This document shows, in pieces, positions 34,211-42,332 of a stretch of DNA of 46,918 bases. How positions within the stretch are numbered: position 1 is the first letter of the stretch; every line of letters starts with the position of its first letter. Under the pieces are notes generated by a model. It saw nothing but the letters and a program-made list of their open reading frames with translations. It had not been told where the DNA came from and did not search any database. The position numbers and the translations under genes are program-made. Origin of the DNA: Actibacterium sp. 188UL27-1 (GTDB lineage: Bacteria; Pseudomonadota; Alphaproteobacteria; Rhodobacterales; Rhodobacteraceae); the NCBI RefSeq assembly GCF_016901225.1, contig NZ_JAFEUL010000025.1:1-46918 (forward strand). Reading direction: 5' to 3'.

Positions 34211-35356
34211 ATGACCACCATGACACTTACCTTCGATGCCGTTGATGAACCCAAACCCGGCCCGAAATGGGCAGCCCGCTGGGCACGATCCTGGCCTGAT
34301 TATGAGGCGTGGTTCATCGCACGCGGCGGAGATACAGGGCCGTCCCGTGCCGACTGTCGAGCAGCGTTGAAGCACCACATGCCTGAATTGATCCCAACCT
34401 ATGACAAGCTTGTTGTGATTGCAGGTGGCTCCGACCGAGCCGCGCGGTTCCTCTCCACATGGTGCCCGCCGCCTTATTTGGGTGGATGCTCTCTGGCCGC
34501 CGTTGCGGACCGAAATGATGTTCGGTTGGTGCGCAACTATGACCTCTCGCCCGAATTGAACGAAGGGCTTCTGCTTCGCACAGAATGGACGGGTCGTGCG
34601 GTCATGGGCATGGTCGAATTTCTCTGGGGCCTGTCGGATGGCATCAACGATGCCGGTCTTAGCGTGGCGCTGGCATATGGAGGCAGATCCGAGACGGGCG
34701 AGGGCTTTGGCATTACCACGATCCTGCGCTATGTGCTGGAGACCTGCGACACGGTCGAAGAGGCTGTCGCGGCACTGAGACGCATACCGTCCCACATGGC
34801 CTACAACGTGGTCCTTGCGGATGCTGCAGGCCGAACGGCAAGCGTGGAACTCGCTCCTGGAGGCGGCGCTAAGACCATGCCGCAGGCCATCGCGACCAAC
34901 CATCAAGGCAAGGGCAGGGCCACAGACCGACCGGGCTTCACGCGGACCGTAGAGCGGCTGGCTCATCTGAAGGGCTTGCAAGCCGGCCCACACGATCTTG
35001 GTCGGCACTTTCTCAAAGAACCATTGCGCCAGGATCGCTACGGCGAGGGTTTCGGAACGCTGTTTACCGCTGAATACGATCCGAAGGCGGGATCACTTTT
35101 GCTGTCCTTGAATGGCAAGCGATGGCGCCAAACCATTGATGGGTTTCGCGAAGGGCAGCACACGGCAGACTATTCACGTGCAAGCGGCAGCGATGCGACT
35201 GTCAGCATGCCGATGGGAGCTGAGAGCGGAGGCGACTGGTCGCAAGCCGCCATGATCGATTGGTCGCGCCTCGCGATGGACTATGCGGCAGGTCGTGGCC
35301 AGGAAATCAGCGCGTATCTTCCTGACACTTCGGTCCCGAAATCCGAGGCCGCATAG
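34211..35356 (+). CDS. C45-family autoproteolytic acyltransferase/hydrolase
   Basis: A 381-residue protein of the peptidase C45 (acyl-CoA:6-APA acyltransferase-like) group of Ntn hydrolases. The likely nucleophile is Cys93 in YLGGCSLAAVADRND, followed by RNYDLSP, as in the family. The first 92 residues may be removed by self-cleavage. Members hydrolyse or transfer acyl groups on amide substrates such as penicillins or acyl-homoserine-type amides; the substrate is unknown here. The ATG at 34211 (AAGGAT upstream) starts right after the esterase stop. The three-gene set CopG-esterase-C45 suggests a small acyl/amide-degrading operon. Confidence 0.8.
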   Translation: MTTMTLTFDAVDEPKPGPKWAARWARSWPDYEAWFIARGGDTGPSRADCRAALKHHMPELIPTYDKLVVIAGGSDRAARFLSTWCPPPYLGGCSLAAVADRNDVRLVRNYDLSPELNEGLLLRTEWTGRAVMGMVEFLWGLSDGINDAGLSVALAYGGRSETGEGFGITTILRYVLETCDTVEEAVAALRRIPSHMAYNVVLADAAGRTASVELAPGGGAKTMPQAIATNHQGKGRATDRPGFTRTVERLAHLKGLQAGPHDLGRHFLKEPLRQDRYGEGFGTLFTAEYDPKAGSLLLSLNGKRWRQTIDGFREGQHTADYSRASGSDATVSMPMGAESGGDWSQAAMIDWSRLAMDYAAGRGQEISAYLPDTSVPKSEAA

Positions 35357-35362
35357 CACATC

Positions 35363-36145
35363 CTATGCTTTGCAAATCGACACGTTGACCGATTTCTCGA
35401 TGAGGGAAATCGGACCGAAGCTTGATAGGAATGCAACCTCGGCGGCATCCATGCCGACTCCAATCCGGACGATCTGGGATGCCTCCGCCATGCCGGTGGC
35501 GTCGATCAGATGCCAGGTGCCGTCGAGATAGACCTCAGCGACTGCATGAAAATCTTGCGGCGTAACGTGCGGGGCATAGACGCTGACAAATCTTGCTGGA
35601 ATGGCGGAAGCGCGGGCGAGCGTAATTAGAACGTGAGCGAAATCACGGCAAACACCCTGCCTTTGGACGAACGTGTCTATGGCGGTCGTCTTTGTGTTGC
35701 TGGAGCCGGGCACATAGGTGAAGCGCTCAAAAATCCAATCGCGCATTGCAGCAACGCGTCGGCCAGCGCCCAAGTGACCAAACTCCGCTGCGACAAAGCT
35801 CTGGAGTTCGTCCGAGGGGCAGTACCGCGACGGCATCAGATACCGGACGACATCCCCCGGAAGGAGATGTGGAGGCACCTTGCCCAATGCCGAAACGTCC
35901 AAAGAGGGTCGGTCGATCTCTACCTTGGCCGCATAGGTGCACGCGACGTTCTTGGATGTTCGCAGCAACGTTCGGCTGCCCAGACCAGCTTCTGCTGCGG
36001 CATCTGCAAGCTGCTCCGGTGTGCCAACGTCAAAAGTTTCGGATAGGACATACTGGTCCGCAAAACTCGGTGCGCGTACCTGCAAGATCAGATCGACCGG
36101 TTGAGAGATATCATAGGCCAGTCGCACATCAATATCGACAATCAT
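35363..36145 (-). CDS. Transglutaminase-like cysteine protease domain protein
   Basis: A 260-residue transglutaminase-core protein. The catalytic triad is visible as Cys166 (QGVCRDFAHV), His200 (DFHAVAEVYLDG) and Asp215 (LIDATGM). The N-terminal 100 residues are a beta-rich domain typical of the bacterial group annotated as transglutaminase family/BTLCP. No signal peptide is seen. Its start overlaps the DUF4112 gene by 4 bp, and that gene overlaps the Pmp3-like gene, so the three are an operon. It is convergent with the C45 gene (6 bp between stops). Confidence 0.88.
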   Translation of the reverse strand: MIVDIDVRLAYDISQPVDLILQVRAPSFADQYVLSETFDVGTPEQLADAAAEAGLGSRTLLRTSKNVACTYAAKVEIDRPSLDVSALGKVPPHLLPGDVVRYLMPSRYCPSDELQSFVAAEFGHLGAGRRVAAMRDWIFERFTYVPGSSNTKTTAIDTFVQRQGVCRDFAHVLITLARASAIPARFVSVYAPHVTPQDFHAVAEVYLDGTWHLIDATGMAEASQIVRIGVGMDAAEVAFLSSFGPISLIEKSVNVSICKA

Positions 36146-36510
36146 GAAACGTCCTTCTTATTAGCCGAGGCATCTGCGAGGTCCCTACTCAAAAGCGCAA
36201 AGTTGCGATTGTTCGCTTTGAAAGCGAGGTCGAAGACATCGCCGAGGATTGGCACCGCACCCACGACAAAGTCCAGTCCGCTATTCGCTGTCATGCGCGA
36301 AATCGTGCGCTTGCGCGCGCCGAGACGGTGGCCCTTGTAGATGAGATAAGCTGACGGACCGAGAGATGCGAGGTCTCCTGCGCCAGGAATGAGCCCGAGC
36401 AGCGAGTCCCATCCGAACCGAATGGGCGTGCCTGGTATGCGAAACCGGCTGTCAAGCAGCGTCGAAAGACGGTCAAGCTTCTCGATCTCGCTGGGTGGTG
36501 CCTGACTCAC
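36142..36510 (-). CDS. DUF4112 membrane protein
   Basis: A 122-residue DUF4112 protein: LDSRFRIPGTPIRFGWDSLL, then GLIPGAGDLASLG with the conserved PGxGD, and a second hydrophobic part FVVGAVPILGDVFDLAFKAN. Two membrane-associated segments are predicted. Function unknown. It starts with GTG at 36510 overlapping the Pmp3-like stop (GTGA) and overlaps the transglutaminase start by 4 bp, so it is the middle of a coupled three-gene operon. Confidence 0.85.
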   Translation of the reverse strand: MSQAPPSEIEKLDRLSTLLDSRFRIPGTPIRFGWDSLLGLIPGAGDLASLGPSAYLIYKGHRLGARKRTISRMTANSGLDFVVGAVPILGDVFDLAFKANNRNFALLSRDLADASANKKDVS

Positions 36511-36665
36511 TTGCGGGCGACAATATAGACCGCGTGTACCAGACCCGGAATGTAGCCCAGCAATGTCAGCAGGATATTGAGCCAGAAATGTTTTCCAAAC
36601 CCCACCTGCAAAAAGACGCCAAGCGGCGGAATGATGACGGAGAGGATGATGCGGATGAGGTCCAT
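36507..36665 (-). CDS. YqaE/Pmp3 family small membrane protein
   Basis: A 52-residue Pmp3-like proteolipid with two membrane helices (IRIILSVIIPPLGVFLQVG and ILLTLLGYIPGLVHAVYIVA) joined by a short GFGKHFW loop. Pmp3/YqaE proteins affect membrane potential and cation and cold or salt tolerance. It is the promoter-proximal gene of the Pmp3-DUF4112-transglutaminase operon, overlapping DUF4112 by GTGA. The motif copies at 36713-36732 and 36742-36762 lie between it and crp paralog 2, which are divergent. Confidence 0.88.
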   Translation of the reverse strand: MDLIRIILSVIIPPLGVFLQVGFGKHFWLNILLTLLGYIPGLVHAVYIVARK

Positions 36666-36764
36666 AGGTGCTCTTTTGTGAGATATCGGCGGATTTCCCC
36701 AGCGTATCGCAGCTTGGCCAGATTAAAGCGAGGCTGCGTGTCCTAAACTGTGTTAACTTCTCAT

Positions 36765-37550
36765 ATGTCAGAAAAATACCAGAGCTGCCTCGTCAGCCGC
36801 CTGTCCAGGTTCGTGTCCCTCACTGACCACGAATGCGCCTTTATTGCAGTCATGGAAAGGGACGAGCATCCACGTAAGAAGGGTCGGCCTGTCGTCAGCG
36901 TTGGGGATCGAACGGAAGGTATCATGGTCCTGAAATCCGGGTGGGCCGTGGTCAAGTCCGACAGTTCGGACGGGCGCAGTCAGATTTTGCGGGTGTACCT
37001 GCCGGGCGAGGTGATGGGACTGGCAGAGATCGGATCATCCCATGCAAGTCATCGCGTGATGATGCAGACCGATGGTGTTATCTGCCCGTTCCCACGCAGC
37101 GGGCTCGCGCCACTGTACATCGACTATCCACGTCTAGGAGCTCTGCTGACGGCCGTCGGCAGCCTGGACCAGATCGCGCTGCGCCATCACGCCAGCAGCC
37201 TTGGTTCTATGGATGCCGCCGGTAAGCTGAAGTTCTGGCTGTTGCAACTGCGGTCCCGTCTTGAGGTGGCCAATGTCGGTCTTGGCAACCGATTTCAGGT
37301 GCCATTCAGTCAAGTCGAGATCGGACAAGCCGTTGGCCTCACGTCAATCTACGTCAACAAACTCTTGCGCAGATTTGTCGAGAATGATGAGATCGAGATT
37401 GAACGCCCCTATGTTCGCCTTCTCAAACGGGATGAATGGGAGAAGGACTGTGAATTCGTCAACGCGTTCCTCGACATGGACACATCGTGGTTTCCACCCG
37501 CGGTTGGGACGGAAACCACCGGGAGTCCAGATTTGGCCAGATCGGCTTGA
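36765..37550 (+). CDS. Crp/Fnr family transcriptional regulator, paralog 2
   Basis: A 261-residue Crp/Fnr protein closely resembling the regulator at 24.7-25.6 kb. It shares ILRVYLPGEVMGLAEIG in the beta roll, RHHASSLGSMDAAGKLKFWL around the dimer helix, and the recognition helix SQVEIGQAVGLTSIYVNKL word for word. No Fnr-type Cys cluster. An upstream GTG at 36750 is possible; the ATG at 36765 is preferred, but neither has a good ribosome site. Two motif look-alikes lie within 55 bp upstream, so autoregulation is possible. It is divergent from the Pmp3 operon and convergent with the DUF892 gene (3 bp between the stops). Confidence 0.88.
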   Translation: MSEKYQSCLVSRLSRFVSLTDHECAFIAVMERDEHPRKKGRPVVSVGDRTEGIMVLKSGWAVVKSDSSDGRSQILRVYLPGEVMGLAEIGSSHASHRVMMQTDGVICPFPRSGLAPLYIDYPRLGALLTAVGSLDQIALRHHASSLGSMDAAGKLKFWLLQLRSRLEVANVGLGNRFQVPFSQVEIGQAVGLTSIYVNKLLRRFVENDEIEIERPYVRLLKRDEWEKDCEFVNAFLDMDTSWFPPAVGTETTGSPDLARSA

Positions 37551-37553
37551 CGG

Positions 37554-38051
37554 TCAGGTCACAGCGCTTTTGTTAATCCCGCCTGTCGCCAGCGCCGTCA
37601 TCGTGCGGTCGCCATCGTAAGACGCATCAAGACAGGCTTTCAGCGCAGAGAGATCGTTGTCCAGCTCGAGGCGGTCCGCAAATGCAGCCAGACAGCCATA
37701 TCCCGCAATCGCGTAATGAGTCAGCCGCTGATATTGCGTGATGATCATCGCGTCTTTGGTTGCATCTTCGCCGAAGGTTTCTTCGATGGCGTGGGCGCGG
37801 GCCTCTTTGACCAAGCCCTCCATTCCCTTGCAATGCTCACCGGAGGGGTTTTCGTCGTGGCCCTCTGAAATCTTCTCAATTGCGGTGATGCCGTCCTGGA
37901 TGCCATCCGCGCCCGCGCGAAGGGCGTCGGCCAAGTCAGTATTGGTTGCGGCCTCAGCCATCTCATTAGTGACGTCCAACGCCTGCTTGTTGGCGCTGTG
38001 GATGTCCTTGAGTTGCTCAAGATAGAGGTCTTCCAGCGTATCAATGCTCAT
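37554..38051 (-). CDS. DUF892/YciF-type ferritin-like protein
   Basis: A 165-residue ferritin-like four-helix protein of the YciE/YciF (DUF892) family: LEDLYLEQLKDIHSANKQAL at the N-terminus with the first Glu/His of the diiron site, then the Glu/His pair in EARAHAIEETFGEDATKD and YQRLTHYAIAGYGCLAAFAD. These are stress-induced proteins thought to bind iron. Start at 38051 follows AAAGGACGCCAC. A motif copy lies 94-115 bp upstream. Confidence 0.9.
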   Translation of the reverse strand: MSIDTLEDLYLEQLKDIHSANKQALDVTNEMAEAATNTDLADALRAGADGIQDGITAIEKISEGHDENPSGEHCKGMEGLVKEARAHAIEETFGEDATKDAMIITQYQRLTHYAIAGYGCLAAFADRLELDNDLSALKACLDASYDGDRTMTALATGGINKSAVT

Positions 38052-38144
38052 GTGGCGTCCTTTCAAGATGAGCCTCTACGCTAGCCGGAATTGGCCCCCA
38101 CAACAGATACGATGTGCTCTGCACAGCTGCAGATTGGGCAAATG

Positions 38145-38166
38145 CTAAACCAGATTAGCGTCTGCG
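38145..38166 (+). repeat. Recurrent stress-island motif, copy A
   Basis: Reads CTAAACCAGATTAGCG then TCTGCG; contains the dyad GCTAA-N6-TTAGC (38144-38159) and matches copy J. It lies in the divergent region between the DUF892 gene and the 22-aa gene. Confidence 0.5.
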
Positions 38167-38245
38167 ACCTACGGGCAATTCAGCAACCACCTAAGCTAGT
38201 CCGGACGGAAATGCTTTTGATCATGCCCTGAAAGAGGAGCCCCCA

Positions 38246-38314
38246 ATGCACAACGTTTTTTATCTCATCGGACTGATTGTCGTCGTTCTTGCCGTCATCA
38301 GTTTCTTGTTCTGA
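38246..38314 (+). CDS. 22-aa single-pass membrane peptide
   Basis: A very short gene with an AGGAG ribosome site 6 bp before the ATG. The product (MHNVFYLIGLIVVVLAVISF then LF) is essentially one transmembrane helix. Similar short helix-only proteins sit at the front of stress and envelope gene clusters in alphaproteobacteria. It begins the operon 38246-40322, 19 bp before the next ATG. Confidence 0.6.
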   Translation: MHNVFYLIGLIVVVLAVISFLF

Positions 38315-38333
38315 CCCTGAATTGGAGAATGAC

Positions 38334-38816
38334 ATGACGACCCAAAATACACCCGATCCGAAACCATCCCAGTCTGCCGCAACTCAGGCCAAAGTAACGG
38401 CCAGCGACGTGACAGAGCAAGCTAAGTCCGCTGCACGTGATGTTGCACAAAACGCGGCGTCTGCCGCAAAAGACCAAGCGGAGACAGCCAAGTCGTCAGT
38501 CGCTGACGAGATGTCTGGCGTGGCCTCCGCATTGCGCACCGCCGCCGAAGAGATGCGCAGTGGCTCACCACAAGAACGCACGTTTGGCCAGATCGCAGAG
38601 GGGCTTGCAGACGCATCCGAGGCCATGCGCGACAGGGATCTGAGCGAGATGGTGCAGGACGTCAGCGCCTTTGCCCGTAAGAACCCGCTTGTCTTCCTTG
38701 GGGGTGCTGCCCTGATCGGCTTTGCAGCCACGCGCTTTGCCAAGGCGTCCAACGCACCAAACCAGCAGACCACGCTCCACACGCCTGGAACTGAGCGACA
38801 TGGAGATTTCTCATGA
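38334..38816 (+). CDS. YqjD/ElaB-like C-tail-anchored helical protein
   Basis: A 160-residue protein: a long polar, Ala-rich amphipathic helical region (about 20-105) and a C-terminal membrane segment NPLVFLGGAALIGFAATRFA. This layout resembles ElaB/YqjD-type (DUF883) inner-membrane proteins, which anchor ribosomes or respond to stationary stress, though the sequence match cannot be tested here. GGAG is 7 bp before the ATG at 38334. Its TGA overlaps the next ATG (ATGA at 38813). Confidence 0.65.
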   Translation: MTTQNTPDPKPSQSAATQAKVTASDVTEQAKSAARDVAQNAASAAKDQAETAKSSVADEMSGVASALRTAAEEMRSGSPQERTFGQIAEGLADASEAMRDRDLSEMVQDVSAFARKNPLVFLGGAALIGFAATRFAKASNAPNQQTTLHTPGTERHGDFS

Positions 38817-39214
38817 ACGATGAAAATATCAACAAAAGTGCGGGCAACCTGCTGACAGAGGCCATGAGCAATGTCAGCGGTCTCGTGCGCAGCGAGGTCG
38901 ATCTCGCCCGCGCCGAAATCAGCGAGAACGTCACCAAGGCCGGCGTAGCCGTTGGCCTGATCGCGGGTGCCGCAATTATCGCGTTGGTTGCTTTGAACGT
39001 TTTGGCCGCCGCCCTCGTGGCCGCCTTGACCGAAGCAGGGCTCGATGCTGGCTGGTCCGCCCTGATTGTTGGCGCTGGTCTCGCCATTATTGCATTCGTC
39101 TTGATCAACAAGGGCGTCAATGACCTCAAACTCTCAAGCCTTGCACCGACGCGGACCGTCAAGAATGTCCAGCGCGATGCCGCAGCCGTGAAGGAAGCTT
39201 ACGATGACAAATGA
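38813..39214 (+). CDS. Phage holin family (YqjE/Holin-X-like) membrane protein
   Basis: A 133-residue protein with an N-terminal amphipathic helix (VRSEVDLARAEISENVTKAG), two transmembrane helices joined by a turn (about 45-75 and 80-105) and a basic tail. This is the shape of YqjE/Holin-X (DUF1469) proteins, usually found with YqjD-like and DUF3618 proteins and not in phage. It overlaps the neighbours on both sides (4 bp and 11 bp), so it is translationally coupled. Confidence 0.8.
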   Translation: MNDENINKSAGNLLTEAMSNVSGLVRSEVDLARAEISENVTKAGVAVGLIAGAAIIALVALNVLAAALVAALTEAGLDAGWSALIVGAGLAIIAFVLINKGVNDLKLSSLAPTRTVKNVQRDAAAVKEAYDDK

Positions 39215-40322
39215 GACCCGGAGCCCAAAAGAGATCGAACGCGAGATTGAAGAGCAGCGGTCGGACCTGACTTCTAATCTGGAGGATTTGCAAGACAAAT
39301 TCTCGATCGATACGGTTGTCCGTCAGATCGGTGATCAGTTTCGTGAACATGGTGGCGACATGGGCCGCTCGATCTCCAATCAAGTAAAAGCCAACCCAAT
39401 CCCGTTGGCGCTGACCGGCATTGGTTTGGCGTGGCTGATGTTCGGAAGTTCGCAGCAACCGCAGCAGCGTCGTCACGTTTCCGACAATTACGATGACGAC
39501 CGCTACAGTGCGACGGAGCGTGAATTCCGCCGTAGTCGTGAAAGTCGCGGTCTGCCATACACGCCACCGACTACCTACGATGCAGACCGTTCCGCCGCAC
39601 AACCATCCTGGGCTCGTGGCGATGATGATGACAGCCCCTCAGTGGTTGATCATTTGTCGAGCGGTGCTGGAGCTGTGAAGGACAAAGCGGCAGGTAGCGC
39701 GCAATCGGCGAAAGATGGGTTGGCAAACGCTGGTTCCACAGTTGGCGATGCCGTTTCGTCGGTCAAGTCGGCAGTTGGTGATGCTACGCAGTCTGCAAAA
39801 CAAGGTTTGTCGAGCGCGGGGAACCGTATCGCCGAGGGCACCGAAGCTTTGACCGAAGAAGGCCGAAAACGTGTCATCGCAGCACGGCAGAAAGCCGTCG
39901 AGATGCGCCGGTCTGCCGCGCGGTCGATGTCCCAGGGGACCGATGCGGCTGCTGATTTCTACGACCAACAGCCATTGGTAGTGGGCGCGCTCGCACTTGC
40001 CGTTGGTGCGGCCTTGGGTGGCGCGCTGCCGCGCACCAAAGCCGAAGACGATTTGATGGGCGCTCAAAGCGACGACCTGTTTGATCAGGCTGAACGCATC
40101 TTCGAGGAAGAAAAGGCGAAGGCGTTGTCGGTGGCTGGCACTGTAAAGGAGGAGGTCAAAGATATCGCGGCCGAGACCAAAGCCGATCTCGACAGTGGTG
40201 CGCCGGGTGACAAATCTGCCGTTGAGGCGATTGGCGATAAGGCCAAGGATGCAGCGGAACGAGTTGCTGACAAGGCGAAGTCAGAGGCGCAAAACAAGGA
40301 CTTGGGTAAGCCCAAGACCTGA
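39204..40322 (+). CDS. DUF3618 domain protein (nutrient deprivation-induced type)
   Basis: A 372-residue protein: an N-terminal DUF3618 segment (SPKEIEREIEEQRSDLTSNL, 7-26), a hydrophobic strip ANPIPLALTGIGLAWLMFG at about 62-81, and a long Ala/Lys/Glu-rich helical region of KSAVGDATQSAKQGL-type repeats. A second hydrophobic segment lies near 255-275 (VVGALALAVGAALGGALP). Related proteins are induced by nutrient deprivation in rhizobia. The gene ends with a strong terminator hairpin 13-30 bp beyond the stop. It is the last gene of the 38.2-40.3 kb operon. Confidence 0.85.
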   Translation: MTNETRSPKEIEREIEEQRSDLTSNLEDLQDKFSIDTVVRQIGDQFREHGGDMGRSISNQVKANPIPLALTGIGLAWLMFGSSQQPQQRRHVSDNYDDDRYSATEREFRRSRESRGLPYTPPTTYDADRSAAQPSWARGDDDDSPSVVDHLSSGAGAVKDKAAGSAQSAKDGLANAGSTVGDAVSSVKSAVGDATQSAKQGLSSAGNRIAEGTEALTEEGRKRVIAARQKAVEMRRSAARSMSQGTDAAADFYDQQPLVVGALALAVGAALGGALPRTKAEDDLMGAQSDDLFDQAERIFEEEKAKALSVAGTVKEEVKDIAAETKADLDSGAPGDKSAVEAIGDKAKDAAERVADKAKSEAQNKDLGKPKT

Positions 40323-40330
40323 ACGCATAG

Positions 40331-40355
40331 GGACAGGGCCATCCGGCCCTTTCCC
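40331..40355 (+). terminator. Intrinsic-type terminator after the DUF3618 gene
   Basis: GGGA-c-AGGGCC (from 40331) pairs with GGCCCT-t-TCCC (40345-40355) around an ATCC loop, with a single mismatch. A short T-run and C-rich tail follow. It separates the DUF3618 operon from the BrkB operon. Confidence 0.6.
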
Positions 40356-40387
40356 GCCTATCAGTTTTCCCAATCCGAGGTTCTGCC

Positions 40388-41335
40388 ATGTCACGCGGAC
40401 GCGCCGCCGAGACCCCAACCGATATTCCGGCGCTTGGCTGGAAGGATATCGCCTTCCGCGTAAAGGACGAAATCGCCGCTGACCGGGTGGGTCTAATTGC
40501 AGCCGGAGTTGCATTTTACGGCTTGCTGGCGCTCTTTCCCGCAATTACAGCCCTCATCGCGATCAGTGGTCTCATCGTCGAGCCAAGCCAGATCGTCGAT
40601 CAGCTGGAAAGCTTATCGGGGCTTATGCCTGAGGAGGTGATCTCTATCGTAACCGCGCAGGCCAGTAAGGTGGCCGGGTCGCACGGAGGCGGGCTGGGTC
40701 TCGCGGCGATCGCTGGCGTGCTGATCGCGCTCTATTCCGCCTCAAAGGGGATGGCGAGCCTGATCGAAGGCATCAATGTCGCCTATGACGAGGAGGAGAA
40801 ACGCGGATTTATCCGGCTGAAGCTGGTCACTTTTGCCCTGACGCTGTTTCTTATGATCGGGCTCTTGATTGCCCTCATGGCTACCGTTGGACTGCCCACC
40901 GTTCTTGCCGTCCTCGACTTCGGTGCCGTATTCGAGTTTCTGATGACCGCTGGCCTTTGGGTCGGCTTGTTCCTGCTGACGGTCTTTGGCCTCTCCGTTC
41001 TTTACCGCTATGCCCCGTCACGTGATGAACCCGAATGGAAATGGGCGTCGCCGGGCGCGATTGTCGCCTGCCTCATCTGGGTGATCGCATCGGCTGGCTT
41101 TGCGTTCTACGTCGGCAATTTCGGCTCCTACAACGAGAGCTTTGGCACACTGGCAGGTGTGATCGTCTTGCTGATGTGGTTCTGGATCTCCGCCTTTATC
41201 ATTCTTCTTGGTGCCGAATTAAATGCCGAGATGGAAGCGCAGACACGCACGGACACGACAAAAGGCCCGGATGAACCGATGGGATCCCGTGACGCCGTGA
41301 AGGCTGATAGATTAGGCGACGCGGCGAGCTCATGA
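40388..41335 (+). CDS. YihY/BrkB family inner-membrane protein
   Basis: A 315-residue YihY/BrkB protein with six predicted membrane helices. The family hallmarks are AAGVAFYGLLALFPAITALIA near residue 37, LGLAAIAGVLIALYSASKGM, and YGSYNESFGTLAGV-type end (FGSYNESFGTLAGVIVLLMW). Once called RNase BN; function in the envelope unknown. It leads the BrkB-EEP-AI-2E operon (16 bp to the next gene). Confidence 0.93.
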   Translation: MSRGRAAETPTDIPALGWKDIAFRVKDEIAADRVGLIAAGVAFYGLLALFPAITALIAISGLIVEPSQIVDQLESLSGLMPEEVISIVTAQASKVAGSHGGGLGLAAIAGVLIALYSASKGMASLIEGINVAYDEEEKRGFIRLKLVTFALTLFLMIGLLIALMATVGLPTVLAVLDFGAVFEFLMTAGLWVGLFLLTVFGLSVLYRYAPSRDEPEWKWASPGAIVACLIWVIASAGFAFYVGNFGSYNESFGTLAGVIVLLMWFWISAFIILLGAELNAEMEAQTRTDTTKGPDEPMGSRDAVKADRLGDAASS

Positions 41336-41351
41336 TGATACAGTCACCCTC

Positions 41352-42332
41352 ATGCTGAACTGGGTGTTCTGGGCTGTCGCCCTTTGCGTTGTCATCAGCA
41401 CGCTCTTACCATTGACCAAAAGCGTCACGTGGTGGGTCCGCATGTGGGACTTTCCACGCGTTCAAATCGCGGGGGTGGCGCTGTTGGCCCTCTTTGTCAG
41501 TCTGCCCTTCACAGTCTCCCTGAAGCCGCTGCTTTCTACGGTCTTCGTCGCTGTTACAGTCTATCAAGGACTGCAGATCTTTCCCTATACACCGCTGGCG
41601 CAGACGGAGATCGACATCGCGCCCGCGCCCTCTCCAGACGAGGAAATGACCCTGCTGTCAGTGAATGTCCTGATGGAAAACGAGCGACATGATGATCTGA
41701 TCGTCATCTTGCAGCGCGAAAACCCGGATGTCTTGCTGCTCATGGAAACCGATGAAGCCTGGAACACTGCCCTGTCCAATGTGCTCAGTCGGTATCCGAC
41801 TGTCGAGGCCCATATTGCCGACGACCATTACGGGCTGATCTTTGCCACGCGGCTCCAAACGGCACGCGTCGAGATGCTTTGGCCTGCGGGCGATGACACA
41901 CCTGCCATCCGAGCGGTGCTCACGTCCCCCAGCGGCGTCGACTTCAACTTCATCGGCCTGCATCCGCGCCCTCCCGTGCCAGGCAATAAAACCGAGGTGC
42001 GCGACAAGCAGATCAAAGACGCCGCCCTGATGACCCAGTCATCTGAGCGGCCGACCGTGGTGATGGGTGACTTTAACGATGTCGCCTGGTCCTGGACCAC
42101 AAAACGGTTCAAGGACTACGGCGATCTTCTTGAGCCTCGTGTCGGACGTGGCATGATCTCCAGTTTTCACGCGGACTATCCCGTCATGCGCTTGCCGATC
42201 GATCAGATTTTTATGACCAAGGACGTGGGGCTAGTCTCGTTCCGCAGATTGGAGAACTTCGGCTCGGACCACTTCCCCATGGCGACGACTGTGTTTGTTG
42301 CGCAAGACAAACGAGCAGACAATGCAGACTGA
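41352..42332 (+). CDS. Endonuclease/exonuclease/phosphatase family membrane protein
   Basis: A 326-residue EEP-superfamily protein. Two or three N-terminal membrane helices occupy the first 80 residues. The catalytic domain carries SVNVLMENERHDD, LLMETDEAW (metal-binding Glu), GLHPRPPVP, VMGDFNDVAWS (Asp/Asn pair) and SDHFPM (catalytic His). Its metal and active-site residues are complete. The substrate could be nucleic acid, phosphoinositide or other phosphoester, and the domain is probably periplasmic or cytosolic depending on topology. It overlaps the AI-2E-type gene by 11 bp. Confidence 0.88.
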   Translation: MLNWVFWAVALCVVISTLLPLTKSVTWWVRMWDFPRVQIAGVALLALFVSLPFTVSLKPLLSTVFVAVTVYQGLQIFPYTPLAQTEIDIAPAPSPDEEMTLLSVNVLMENERHDDLIVILQRENPDVLLLMETDEAWNTALSNVLSRYPTVEAHIADDHYGLIFATRLQTARVEMLWPAGDDTPAIRAVLTSPSGVDFNFIGLHPRPPVPGNKTEVRDKQIKDAALMTQSSERPTVVMGDFNDVAWSWTTKRFKDYGDLLEPRVGRGMISSFHADYPVMRLPIDQIFMTKDVGLVSFRRLENFGSDHFPMATTVFVAQDKRADNAD

